Notes under the pieces: model-generated
The model's input: only the letters and a program-made list of their open reading frames with translations
Database searches by the model: none
Told to the model about the DNA's origin: nothing
Source of the DNA: Limnephilus marmoratus
Lineage: Eukaryota; Arthropoda; Insecta; Trichoptera; Limnephilidae
Assembly: GCA_917880885.1 (NCBI GenBank)
Contig: OU862915.1
Span: 35,906,676 to 35,970,675 of the forward strand
Direction: 5' to 3'
Length of the DNA stretch: 64,000 nt
Shown here: positions 1 to 11,334 of the stretch, piece after piece
Numbering within the stretch: the stretch's first letter is position 1
Layout of the letters: the number at the start of each line of letters is the position of its first letter
Translations under genes and position numbers: made by a program

Positions 1-169
1 TAACAATGATTTCTAAATTGGAAAGGTGACAATATACAATTTCAGGAAAGTGTAAGATAGTTATTTTCCAATCAAATATGTATGGATGGCGCTTCCACTG
101 ATATATATTCTTTATTCTATGATGTTTTATGTTCTTATATTTTATTTGTTATAAAGACAAAGTAATACA

Positions 170-2181
170 GGAAAAATAAAAATATTCTACAAAAAAAGAA
201 AAGTCCCAATAAACTACTTTTAAGTAGTTTGACAATGGGTGCTTTTACTTTGAAGTCATATTTAAATTTATTTTACTTTATTATGCATTAAGAATTTTTT
301 ATGTTAGAGCCAATTCTCAACATAATATTTGTTTTACCATTTGTACATTTTTTAATTTTGGCAGGAAAAATATTTAAGCAATTTAAATGCTTAGGTACAA
401 TTAGTCCTTCATTTAACCTGAAACGAGTATTGTTAGTGTGGTCCAGTTTATTTCTCGTGTATAGGGCTATTTATATGCTGAAATATAATTTTATACCTCA
501 GAATTGCTCTTACTGAGAGAGTTTTGAGATTCTGGTAAAAGTATGGAACATTATGCCTTTGTTCGTATTAACTTTTATGAGCTAATAATTTAACTAATGA
601 ATTTTGAACTGATTGATCATGATTTACATTTGTTTTACAGGAAAGAGTCCCCAAGCTGTAATTACATACCTTATAATAGATTCAGCTAATCATAAATAAA
701 TTATTCGAAGTGTGCATATTAGAACATGGAATTTTAATTTATATAATCTGCGAACAATATATCTTAGTCGTTCACAGACTTTATTTATTTATAAATCCCA
801 TTTGAAAAAGAAGTCAATAATAACACTTAATATACACATTTTTTAACCAGTTCAATATTTTCACATAAACACAATGCAGAGATGCTGACTTGTAAGCAAT
901 CTGAGGTGTGTGTTTTTATTTCTGCTGAAATGATATTTGCCTCGGTATTGGGTGATCTAATATGTATCAATTTTTGTTTGCATTTATTATTGAACCAGAG
1001 TCATGAGACCATTTCAAAAGTTCAATGTAATCTATTTGTAAGAGTTCAATACATAATTGCAAATCACTGCGTGAAATTACCAATGCAATATCGTCCACGT
1101 ACATCTAGTATTTTACATGTTTAAAAATGTAACTAATAAAAGATACATGATATGTAAAATTGTACCTAAAATGAAACCTTGAGGAATGTATGCCAAAATT
1201 TTTCTTTTTTTTCTTAAGGCTCTGCAACCGGGCCAGAAAAGAAGAAGATGGAGAGATGCGCAATTACGAATGTTGGAGGAGAGCGCTAACATTTACAGCG
1301 ACAAAATCGATGCGAAAATTGGGAAAATGTTTAATAAAACACGATTCGTTTAAAATATAGCAAAAATCTAGCAGGCATTATCTTAAACAGCATTTAAAGA
1401 AACACTGGAAATTGTTTCATACATATAACTTGTAAAATAACTGAAACAAACGTGTTAATATTAATTTTTGGAGCATACTTTGCGATTTTTTTTATCGAGG
1501 GAATTTTATATAATTTGCGTTTCGGCGCGGGCAAAGTCTAGATTATTATCTTCAAGAATAACATATATTTTTTTCAAGAGCTTTAAAACTTACCGTGTTT
1601 AAGGGAATAATCGGTACAAATTAAGGTATTCAATAGCTTTATTTTCATGCACCGGTTGTTTAGTATTTTTCAAAATGTTATAGAAGTCTTCCTCTTATTC
1701 CTACGATTTCCAGTATTTGAAATAATTTTCTATGATAAATAGTGTCAAATGCCTTGGAATAATCTTTAATGTATAAATAATTTTTAAACTATTTTTACTA
1801 TTGAACCAAAATTACAAATAGAGGCACAACCAAATCAGTAGTTTTAATTTGTTTGTATGAAGTAAGTTGTTTTATCGATTTCCACAATTTATTTACGAAA
1901 TGAAAAGTTTTAATATTCTTTCAAAAATGATTTCAAATAATTGAAGAGCCTTATAAACTATATTTTGTCGGTATTTCAAGAGACGCGACGCCAGGAGGTT
2001 TTGATATGAACATCATAATATTATTTTTGAAGTAATTTATGAGTCTTAACATTTTATGATTTTCTTGCGGGTTCATCTTCAGATCACCATTCTTGGAACA
2101 AGTTGCAACAAGTTTAGTGAGGATTCCCATATTTAGTAAAGACATCGCATTTCGGTTTTCGTTCCCTGTGGAATATCTCAT
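170..2181 (-). mobile_element. LINE-J: decayed minus-strand non-LTR retrotransposon, RT domain to 3' end
   Basis: Read on the minus strand, pieces of one RT appear in the right order. Around 1945-1850 there is a finger motif region, near 1760-1690 a DYSKAFDTI motif (first catalytic Asp), near 1190 the PQGFILG motif, at 1101-1090 YVDD followed by IALV (the catalytic pair), near 640 a YVITAWG motif, and then the C-terminus and an A-rich 3' tail near 170-200. Many stops and frameshifts separate these pieces, so no protein can be made. The stretch 1205-1610 is a different repeat inserted between the A-type and B-type RT motifs. The last 430 bp match a second copy at 9410-9990. The clade is Jockey/CR1-like by motif style; I cannot place it more finely. 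Confidence 0.8.
1205..1610 (+). repeat. Repeat Q, copy 1, inserted in LINE-J
   Basis: About 400 bp align in the same orientation with 5514-5900. The first third reads as a basic peptide tail on the plus strand (RRRWRDAQLRMLEE..., ending in a stop at about 1351), followed by an AT-rich 3' region. The arrangement looks like the 3' end of a 5'-truncated retroelement. It interrupts the RT of LINE-J, so it inserted later. I do not recognise the protein family. Confidence 0.6.
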
Positions 2182-2642
2182 TTCAGTTGGTGTAGTGTTT
2201 ATGCTGTAGAGTTCGTTATCTCACATAGTATTCACTGGTAAGCCGCAAATACATCGGCAGCCACTACTATGTGGTTTGTTGAGAAATATTAAGTATATGA
2301 CTTAGAATTATAATTATTACGTATTTCAAATAACTTTCAAACTTACGCATTATTGAGTAAATAATTTGACTTCGGTGAAAAATATTGGGGTAATTTCGAT
2401 GCAGGATTTTTCTATTTATTTTAATAATGTTCTGAAAAAAGTTAAAATTTAAAAAAAGTATACAGGGATCAAGGGAACAGTAGAATACGTAACAATTTAT
2501 CGAAATCTTTTTACTGACAGGATTTACTCACTCAATTAAAGAAAAAACATTGCATGTAGTACACTGTAGAGAATGACATCGGTTTCACTTTATAGCCACA
2601 TAAATATTATTTGTTATAATTATATCACGTCGGGGTCACCAA

Positions 2643-3279
2643 TTTGGCATTTAGGCAAATTGCCTTATTATTATACTTACCCATTTAAGTAATCGTATTT
2701 AATGCGTTTTAGAAAATATAATACCATATTGTTAAATTAAAAGCAGATTATAACTCGACACCACTCACCGCATCTACATGTGACGTTTGTCATTATATTT
2801 TCTGGAATCAAATAAACTTATTTTACATTTGCGTTTTATATGTCGTTTTACAAACTGGGGGGAAGGTATGTGGAGAATGACAGCGAATTCACTTTATAGC
2901 CACATAAATTATCTTTTATAATGGTATCACTACACCCCAAAAACAAATAACAAAAATACTTTTGGCCGTGAAAATCTAAAATCATATCTGGTATCAGTAG
3001 GTATACGACAGCTCCCGGCAAACTTTGATCGACCGGCATGAAAAATCATACGCTTTCTTGTGCTCCGTTGAGCCGCTCGCTATCATTCTCACCATCTTAA
3101 TAAATTGCTTCTGATATATCTTGTTGTGTCCTATTTGAGTATTCAATTTGTTAATCTTTATTTAATAAATTTAAAGTCTGTGATCTTAACCTGTTTTTAT
3201 TATACGACACACCTTGGCTAGCATTACCCATTGGTAAATTGGTAAGTATAATAATAAGGCAATTTGCCTAAATGCCAAA
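2643..3279. mobile_element. 637-bp element with perfect 39-bp inverted ends
   Basis: Positions 2643-2681 and 3241-3279 are exact reverse complements over 39 bases (starting TTTGGCATTTAGGC). The interior has no transposase reading frame. It includes the tail of PLE-P at about 2935-2985, and a 60-bp block at 2870-2932 that is also present just outside the element at 2567-2630, 303 bp earlier. No target-site duplication is obvious. It could be a non-autonomous DNA transposon or a chance inverted duplication of a shorter repeat; the exact arms suggest it is young. Confidence 0.55.
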
Positions 3280-3284
3280 CACTT

Positions 3285-5510
3285 CATTATTTTTTTATCA
3301 ATGGAAGAATCTCGTTCATACAAGCCTGTACTTCACTACTTAACATTTTGAAAATCGAAAAGTTATGAAAATTTATTCGTTGGAAAATTAAAAAAATTTT
3401 TGAATTATGGAATTAAAATTTTTTGAAATCAGAATTCCGTGACATACGTTTTTTAAACATGAAAGTTTATGAAATTATAAAAACTTTGAAAATAAATTTG
3501 AATTTTTATGAAGTAGATATTCTTCGAGCATGTAATAATAATATGTAATTACTAGGTACCTAATAATAATATCCTTTCGGGGGTTCGAGTTGCAAAATGT
3601 GTCGGGATTTTTCACAACTTTTCGATTTTTCACGTGATGTCAACGCGATTCGAGACTTCATCGCTACCCATGAAGTCATCGCGACTCATTCTCTTCGTAT
3701 ACATACTTCGTGAATTAACATTAAGTTTCTGATTCATATTGTTCATCGATCAAATTTTGATCATACATCATGTTCATTCACTTAGAACTTATGGACTAAA
3801 AAAGCTTTGAAAATTTTATGTCACAAGAACTCACCGTTTGAGAGCATTCAGGGGACATCCAAAACATATTCTCTGCTTGTTAAGAATATTGAAAAATCAT
3901 ATTATATCAAGAAAAAAACTTGATCCACATCAAAAAAAACATTCCCTCTATATGCCTCTTGAGACCTCAAGAATATCACGATTGCGATTCAACGTTCAAC
4001 ACTTGCACTCTACAGTTTTTATTTTAATCTTATGCAAGTTTTCTTAACTTGAGCTTTCAGAAAAAACTTTCATCTCCCTAACATCCTGCAGAAGGCTTCT
4101 TGGCAAGTTAAATGACCATTACTACCCGTATCTACTATGTAGGTACTGCAGAATCTACCCAAAGTTAATATACTTTTGCCAGATCCCAGCCAGCAGGGAC
4201 CGCACAGTCTGCAGACTTAAGTCTAGTCTGCAGAGTTCATCCGCTAATCGAAAGCCGGAGCTAATGGAGCCTGAAAGATGTTGATTTTCAAACTGAAGGA
4301 TGTTTGCAGAAAAATGTCTGGGAAAAGACATACTGCCTGAAAAAGGTAATGCGGTTGAGAAAAATTTAAAGACCTATCCTTTTGAAGTGAAAACTTCTTT
4401 AGGATTTGCAATTTCGCATTCCAATACCTACTGTAAATGATTTAAACATATAATTTTTATTTTTTCTTTATTTGGTTACATATTTATTATTATTTCTATC
4501 CTTCCACTATATCCCTTCGAACTTTCTACCCCACTATTCCCACCTAGCAATATCTAACATTTTCACTACTTTTAAGTAAGTTTTAATCCTCAATCATCGG
4601 GTGTTTTCTATCAGAATTTCGGAAAATTTCCGGTTTGCAACTTAAATTGAAAATTTCTGAATTTATTGGAAAACTAAAAACTGATTTTGAAAGCTTTTAC
4701 GCTTTCAAATTGTATAATTCGAAATAAACGTATAATTTTATAATTATAAAAAATTGAATTCAAACATAAAAAATCTTTTAAAATGGCACACTTATTTTTT
4801 TAACTAAAATTAATGATTACCAAAAAATACACACACATATTTTATAAAACAAATGTATTACAGATGTTTTAATTACCACACTTAGTCGTTTCATAAAAAA
4901 AGTTTAATAAAAAATTCAAGAAATTTCTAATATTTTTCCAAATCGCGGGCCGAAACTTTGGTTTTATAGGAGTGCATATTTAAATTTTTCTGTGATATAC
5001 TTATATACTGAAATATAAAGCATGGTGTTTTCTCTTTCTAACGCCGTTTAGATCATATGTATTTCTCACCATGACAGTAAAGGGTATACAACGATTTCTA
5101 TGAGATCTATACAAGCTCTTCCCAAACCGTGAGTGATAAAGAATGCTTGTTAATAATTAATAGGATAAAAATTATACTAATAAAATAAAATTCTTCTAAA
5201 ACGAAATGCCTAGTTAACGCCGACGAAATGAGAGAGTTAAAAATAAGTAAAATATTTCACGAATAATTCTGAAATCATAAAATAACAGTCAAGCCCTTCT
5301 TATTGTGGCTCAAAATTGAAAAAACATATCACTGACATTTTCATCACTTCTAGCTTTTACATTTCTTATCCTTCCGGGCTCATATCGAAGGCGCAAAAGA
5401 GTGTACCCAAACGCCTCTTACTTTCAATGGAATTCATAAGTAACATTGAGATAAACACAGACTATTCTATCGGTGGTCACATTTATACTCCCATAAAAAA
5501 ATTGAATCGG
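3285..5510. other. AT-rich stretch without recognisable genes
   Basis: No convincing coding region or known element was found. A short perfect hairpin lies at 4208-4234, with a 10-bp stem (TCTGCAGACT) and a 7-base loop. The short open frames here have no recognisable motif. Confidence 0.4.
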
Positions 5511-5513
5511 TTA

Positions 5514-5900
5514 AGGCGCCGCGTGCCCGCTCAAAAAGAAGAAGATGGTGAGATATGTATTTACGAATGTTGGAGGGAGCGCGCTAATATTTAGCGCGAT
5601 AAAATTGAAGCGAAAATTGTGAAAATGTTCAATAAAACACGACACGTTTAAAATAGAGCAGAAATCTCGTGGGGAACTTCTAAAATAGCATTTAAAGAAA
5701 CACTGTGATTTTTTTTGTACAAATAACTTCTAAAATAAGTAAAATAAACGTGTTTATAATAATTTTCGGAACATAAAAACTTTGCGGTTTTGTTTTCTAT
5801 CAAGGCAATTTCATTTAATTTTGCGTTTGTAGATATTATCTTAAAAAATAACATATGTTTTTTTAAAGAGTTAAAAAACTTCAAAAGTTTAAGGGAGATA
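5514..5900 (+). repeat. Repeat Q, copy 2
   Basis: Aligns with 1205-1610 through the same basic peptide region (here frameshifted), the AATAAAACACG stretch and the AT-rich 3' part. Similarity fades after the shared GTTTAAGGGA near 5895. Confidence 0.6.
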
Positions 5901-5929
5901 TGTTAGAAATCGGTAGAAATTCGGGTAGG

Positions 5930-6900
5930 TCCGGCTTAATCTCTTTAGCAAACCTGATGCACGACGTCATTTTAACAGTAAATTCACGGCTAGTTAATAT
6001 TCCTAATTATTTTCCCTTGCCCCATATTCATAAACACAATTTGCAAGCCAATTAGCCATTAGTCTAATAGTGTTGCTAAGCACGTTCTGGTAGCCCCGGG
6101 GTTGTAAATTTTCACCTCACATGCTGTTATTCATAGTAGGTTGTACTTGCATGTATGCTTGCATTGGGTAGCGGTGGTTCGAGGGAGGTATTTGAAGCCT
6201 TCGGGGGTGCCCTAAATCACACTCTCACAAACCTGTGATTCAAGGAGATGCTAATAGTTTACTTGCCTCTCGTGTCCTGAGAGGCCTTAAATTGGTAATC
6301 TCCGATGACTTACCAGCTGTATGGGAAAGACCGTCCTTCGGACAGGTTAGATGCAGTGTAATGTTTTACAATAATAAGAAGCTCGTTTTATTTACTTCTT
6401 TTTTGACGTTTTCTGCACAAATGGGGAAGAGCGTTTTAGACTTTCCTATTTCTTACAACTAAAATAGAAAAATATCTAATTGATCACCAAGATCTGAAAA
6501 AATAGAACACAGTGATCGTAATATTAATAGCAATTACACGTTTAGTTGAAATTTCATCGCGTAAGTGCCTAAAAATCAAGTAGGTACCTTAACCCCTTTA
6601 TATATTTATTTTCAAAAAAGAATACCTACCCATTCAATAGCGAGAGTGATCCTCTCAGTACTGAAAAATAGGTGAAAATTTTTCTGGATATTTCAAATGC
6701 AGATTTTTTATGCTAAAAGTTTAAGAAAAGAAACATCGGAACGATGACAGTTGTTTTGAATGAAAAATATTCACGAAAGTGTAGACACTTATTTACAGGT
6801 ACGTATTTATTGATATAAAAATGTGGAAAATAATAAATAAACAAATTTTCCGTTAGAACATTATCATATTGGTAAGTAGTAGGTACTTGAGTAGATAAAA
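5930..6900. other. Unassigned, AT-rich stretch
   Basis: No family recognised. A small hairpin (GCCTCTC / GAGAGGC) occurs near 6265-6285. Short open frames have no recognisable motif. Confidence 0.35.
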
Positions 6901-6907
6901 TATGAAT

Positions 6908-7300
6908 TTATTTTATTTATTTATTTAGACGCCCATAGGGCTTATATATACATTTAATGCTGTACATGTTTTTTTTTAAATCGCAGTGAAAATAAAGATC
7001 GACAAAATACATAAAATATAGAAAACAAAACGTGGGTGATATAGAATGTAAGTTAATTAAAAATAGCTAATCTACCAATATCCTCCAAATCAACAATAAT
7101 ATGAATAAAAATATTTAAAATTGGTATTCACATTAGTTTGTGAGATAGGTAAAAAAATTTGGCACGTAACGCACAGCGTTTGATGTTGTCAAGTTGTTGT
7201 TTGTCAAATTCCTGTCAATTACATTCATATTATTTAAGTATTTGTTACCAAGACTATTTCAAATTGTATTGGGGAATGCAAACTATAGTTGGAATGAAAT
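6908..7300 (-). mobile_element. LINE-A 3' end, diverged copy
   Basis: On the minus strand this matches the last codons and 3' untranslated region of the LINE at 19930-22905, ending in the TAAATAAATAAA tail at 6908-6928. The small terminal hairpin GCCC-ATA-GGGC (6931-6941) is kept. Many substitutions show that this copy is older than the one at 55 kb. Confidence 0.8.
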
Positions 7301-7583
7301 GTACCTACGTATATAAAATGTTTATGTTTTTCTAGTAGTTCTGGTAGGTACGTGTAAGTTTATTTTTCGTATGTTTTCCAATGTTGAATTATTGAAAATA
7401 TTCATTAATAACGGGTAATTAATAAATATCTAAAGGGAAATTAAATTTAAAATTTACGAAACGCAGAAATTTTCTTTGAATTCTTTCATCATTATGATTC
7501 TGAATTTTGTAGAAGGGCGAGACTATTAAAATATATAAATAGTTCTACACAAATAAATAAAACATAAAAAGATAATGAAAAAT

Positions 7584-7976
7584 TATATATATATGGCTGG
7601 GGAGGAGCGTATAAAACCAACTTAACCCCACTTGAAATAGTACAAAGAAGACTCATCAAAATTATTTTAAAGAAACAATTAGACTATTCAACCCAAAAAT
7701 TATTCAAAGAATTCAAAGTATTACCACTAAATAAAATTTATCAAAAAACTGCATTACTTCAAATCCACAAAGATAAACTAACAACAAAGTCATTTAGCAC
7801 CAGACCGAGAACCTTAGGACAAATAATAATCCCTAAACTTAACACAACAACAGCCCAACATCATTACACATACTCAGCCATAAAACCCTTTAACGAACTC
7901 CCTAAAGAAATACAATCAGAAAGGAATTATGAAATTTTTAAACAAAAACTTAAAAAACATTTTGCCATTAACTAGT
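7584..7976 (+). pseudogene. LINE-D reverse transcriptase C-terminus (5'-truncated)
   Basis: A frame of about 130 codons without a stop runs from about 7584 to the TAG at 7974. It has no start codon because the copy is 5'-truncated. The motifs are those of the thumb and C-terminal region of non-LTR RTs: a YGWGG motif at the start, then IVQRRLIKII, and an NELPKEI motif followed by a FK..LK..F ending. Copies at 36990-38665 and 63590-64000 share the same layout. There is no catalytic palm here, so it cannot act alone. Confidence 0.85.
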
Positions 7977-8175
7977 TTTAGGTATGTATTACGATGTGCC
8001 AACTTATATTTTCCACTCTGAACAAAAATGCCAACTAATATTTTTTTCTATGTATAACAACTGTCAAGTATGTATAGTACTGTCAATCTGATAGTGCTCC
8101 CTCCCTAAACACGAGAATTTCTCAATTAGGGAGGTATTGTTACCACCAATATCATATATTATATATATATTTGTT
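7977..8175 (+). mobile_element. LINE-D 3' untranslated region with stem-loop
   Basis: Follows the RT stop codon. Positions 8100-8108 (CCTCCCTAA) and 8126-8134 (TTAGGGAGG) form a perfect 9-bp stem. The equivalent place in the 38-kb copy has a different but equally perfect stem. An AT-rich tail follows. Confidence 0.6.
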
Positions 8176-9095
8176 TTTTTGTATATTATATGTATTGGTT
8201 TAAAAAAATATATATATATTATGAACGGTTTCAATTTTGAAAATGCCAGATATTCAAATGAAATCCGATTTCCAGAGTTGATTGAACCAGAGTTACGCAG
8301 ACCCACTCGCAACGAAATCGTAGAAACGAGTGAAATGTTTTTCTTCATTGCGAATAACAAATTTCTTAGGCAACATACAAATTTATACAGATTTATTATT
8401 TCCCTATTTTTCCTTATCGTAAAATAATATAACGTACATGTGACCGGAACATAATTAACCTTTAATTAATTCCACGACCTTGTGGTAGCCCCAATAGTAT
8501 TTGGTAGGTACGTTCACAAAACTTTGGATATAAATCATGTTTATAATGCAGTCCACGAATCCGAATATTCCCTAATGAATGGAGAGGGGAGGGGTGTGTA
8601 AAGTAAGTTAGGGGAGGAAAAAAATAGGACTTCAAAAGTCTAAGTATTCGGGCTTAAATAATTAATTCTTCAACATTAACAAATTCACTTTGTGGCATCA
8701 TTTTTAATTACATAAATATTTACTTTGATTTCTCCACTTAGTGAAAATTACACATATTTCAAAACCAATAATTTCTTCGTCAGGATATTTTTTTTTAAAT
8801 TATTTAAATTCTGAAACGTGTTGATAATTTTGATTAAATAAGTGGTGTACGAGTCAACAATTTATTTTCACATGATTTAGTGGCAATAATTACATATGTA
8901 TTTTCTTTTTAATTTTGGTAATTTTTCCAAAAATTTAAAAAGGTTTCCAGGAAAGTGAAAATATGTCGTAAATGAAAATAAAATGGATGTATTTATCCAA
9001 GACACTATCTAGATTGCATATAGTTCGCGACGAATCTTTCATTTATACAAAAACATAGCAGCCAATACAAATATGCGTTAAGAAAATAATAACTA
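8176..9095. other. Unassigned stretch with one open frame
   Basis: A plus-strand frame, with ATG at 8221, covers about 8221-8427. Its N-terminal part (NGFNFENARYSNEIRF...) has a higher GC content than its surroundings, but I do not recognise it and it has no clear splice sites. The rest is AT-rich with no recognised element. Confidence 0.25.
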
Positions 9096-9104
9096 TAATG
9101 TTGG

Positions 9105-9175
9105 TAGTTCTTAGTCAGGAAAGGCAAAGTTTCTGGGTTCAAGTCCCAGATTTGACCTATCTTTTTCTAATTTTT
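9105..9175 (+). mobile_element. SINE-T head fragment, copy 1
   Basis: Has a pol III B-box-like GGGTTCAAGTCCC (9138-9150), followed by ATTTGACCTATCTTTTTC. The same arrangement occurs at 10118-10200 and, reversed, at 53425-53500. The first half of the tRNA-like part is eroded, so this is a SINE remnant and not a tRNA gene. Confidence 0.55.
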
Positions 9176-9409
9176 CTGTTTTCAGATTTTTGATTGAGTT
9201 TCACTAATATTGTCTTCATTTAATAAAATATTTCAGTATGAGGTTTTACTTATAGTCAAAAATAAAAATAAGTATTCATCCCAGACTTGTAGATAAGTCA
9301 ATAGATGTCACATATTAAAAATAAAAAAAAGGATAAATAAATTTCCAAGACAAATTAGATAGCATTTAGTGTTTTTTTTATTTTTTTATTTATACACTTA
9401 ACAAAAATA

Positions 9410-9990
9410 AGCCAAAAAAGTCCCGATAAACTTCTTTTTAGCAGTTTGTTTAACGGGTTCTTTAAAGTAAAGATCTTATCATAGTGAATTAATATTTACA
9501 TTTTTACAATTATACAAAATAAAATTTAAAATTTTACGGAAATACAGAGAAAAGAAAAATTATGAAAACAAAAAACAATTTTAAAGTCTCAGAATGATAT
9601 GTCATTGTAAGTTAATACAAATTAATTCTTTCAGTAAGCCAAGTCTTCAGTAAAATCACCAATTGTTTGTTTTGGGCATAGTTTTTCATTTCAGCAGGTA
9701 ACATATTTAAACATCTGGAAATCATGTGACTTAACGTTCTTAGTCCATATTTATTTGTATGCTTAGGTACAATTAGTCCTTCAAAAGTTAAAACGAGTAT
9801 TATGGCTGTGTTCAAGCCTGTTTATATATAAAGGATTATTTCTGTGCTGAAATATATTTTCATACCACGGAATTGCTCTCACTGAAAGAATTTTGATACT
9901 CTGATAAAATTATGGAATATTTTGCCTTTCTTTGTATAAATTTTTTACAGCTAATAATTTAATCAATGAATTTTGCACTGATTGAACACT
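9410..9990 (-). mobile_element. LINE-J 3' end, copy 2
   Basis: The minus-strand frame at 9815-9612 encodes the C-terminal tail of a Jockey/CR1-type RT, with RCLNMLPAEMKNY followed by LLKTWL, the usual LP-x-E helix and closing FK/LK..L pattern. It is followed by a 3' region matching 190-300 and an A-rich tail near 9360-9400. The coding tail is better kept than in copy 1. Upstream RT domains are missing. Confidence 0.75.
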
Positions 9991-10109
9991 TCGGGTTTGA
10001 ATCTTGCAATCATACATAAATATAGCGGCCAATAAAAATATGCTTTAAGAAAACGATGAGTTGGTAGTTTTTAGTCAAAGTATGATACGTTAAATATGAC
10101 CGAATCTGA

Positions 10110-10215
10110 TAGCTACACATTTGCTCTGTTGGTAGAGTTGCGCCCGGGCAAGACGAAAGTCCTGGGTTCGAATCCCAGATGTGACCTATATTTTCTGTTT
10201 TCAAATGATAGTTGA
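10110..10215 (+). mobile_element. SINE-T head, copy 2 (best copy)
   Basis: A tRNA-like stretch from about 10118 to 10185 has an A-box-like TGGTAGAGTTG and a perfect B-box GGGTTCGAATCCC, followed by GATGTGACCTATATTTTCTG. The spacing between boxes fits a tRNA-derived pol III promoter. No clean acceptor-stem pairing is seen, and the same 3' extension follows each copy, so I read it as a SINE. Confidence 0.6.
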
Positions 10216-10249
10216 TAATATTGTCTTCAATGAATAATTATTTGCGTTT

Positions 10250-10980
10250 TTTAAAGAGAGTCAAACAAAAACAAAAAAGGCGAAAAAGAAATGTTTGCTA
10301 TACAATATTATACTATTGATTGGTAAAAGGTAAAATATCATCCTTTTATGTTCGTAACAACTCTTTATTTTGTGTGTTATTCTATCCGTATTTCACCAGA
10401 ATCTCAAATAACAACATGTATTACCTTCCTTCGAAGGCAGTGCTCTAACCTGCCCCAACATAGTCCAGTTACGAGGGTAGTTGGAAGGCTGTGAGAAGGT
10501 GTGGGAGGGTCGCTCGCTTTAGGGTAGTTTATTTTGTAGGGGGTGATTTAATAGACGCTGCAGGGCTTTTGACCCTCTCTGAAATATCACGCATACCATC
10601 ACGCCATGGTGCCGCGTGGATTAGCCGTGAAAATGTTATGATACAACACATAAAAAACGTATTTGATGAAATTTTTGGAGAAAACGGTGAACTTTGTATG
10701 ATGTACGAGCGGGAAAATAAGTAGAAGTGCACATAATTTATTATTCCATAAATGTTTTATTATCAAACTCACAATAATCAAAATAACGTTTTTTTTCATT
10801 GCGTTGTACCGAAAAAGTTTTGTTTATACTATCCCTTTAAAAATGAGCATAGCAAAGTGGTCTACCTCACAATTACAACACAATTTGTTTAATTTGTTGG
10901 TATATCATAGATTTACGAATAAATTTGTTAAATATATGATTTGAGATTTTCACGGATAAATAAATAAATAATAATTATTA
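10250..10980. other. Unassigned stretch with a GC-richer core
   Basis: The part at 10430-10730 is less AT-rich and is open on both strands for 200-230 bases, but no domain or splice pattern is recognisable. No known repeat is seen. Confidence 0.3.
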
Positions 10981-10984
10981 TAAT

Positions 10985-11037
10985 TCAAAGGGTTTAGTTT
11001 TACCTGTGGGGAAAATTTAACCCGGACATTTAAATCT
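10985..11037 (+). mobile_element. LINE-R terminal fragment, copy 1 (hairpin only)
   Basis: Only the last 50 bp of LINE-R are present: the terminal hairpin at 10990-11023 (GGGTTTAGTTTTACC / complementary arm ending AACCC, with two mismatches), then CGGACATTTAAATCT as in the copy at 49.6-49.9 kb. This is an extreme 5' truncation, directly followed by a second copy. Confidence 0.6.
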
Positions 11038-11045
11038 ATAATACA

Positions 11046-11325
11046 TTTTTTTTTAATATTTATTTTGAGGGATCAGTAGGATTTATAGGTCCAATTAGGA
11101 TTTCCACCTAGCCGAACCCTCTGATATGAAAATATCTGGAGTTGGTGAATTATTTTCCCATTTGGTCTCTGGTAGGTTGATATTTTGTATTATTTTGTAT
11201 TTATTATACTTATATAGTGCAATTGCATAGCGTGGATTGACTAGATGATCAATTGTGGAAAAGTGTGTGAAAGGGTTAAATTTTTCCTGTGGGAAAGATT
11301 TAACCCGGTCATAAAATCAGAAGAA
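11046..11325 (+). mobile_element. LINE-R 3' end, copy 2
   Basis: Aligns with 49607-49890 from TTGAGGGATCAGTAGGATTT through CTCTGATATGAAAATATCTGG to the terminal hairpin at 11273-11306, where GGGTTAAAT pairs perfectly with ATTTAACCC and the inner stem is nearly continuous. It lies head-to-tail after copy 1. Confidence 0.8.
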
Positions 11326-11334
11326 TTAAAAATG

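Noticed and set aside
8137..8427. A coding exon of a host gene
   Set aside because: The part after 8221 has protein-like composition but no splice sites or recognised domain, so it was left as unassigned.
10118..10190. A genuine tRNA gene
   Set aside because: The B box is perfect, but the acceptor and anticodon stems do not pair convincingly, and the same 3' extension follows the tRNA-like part in three places, which fits a SINE.
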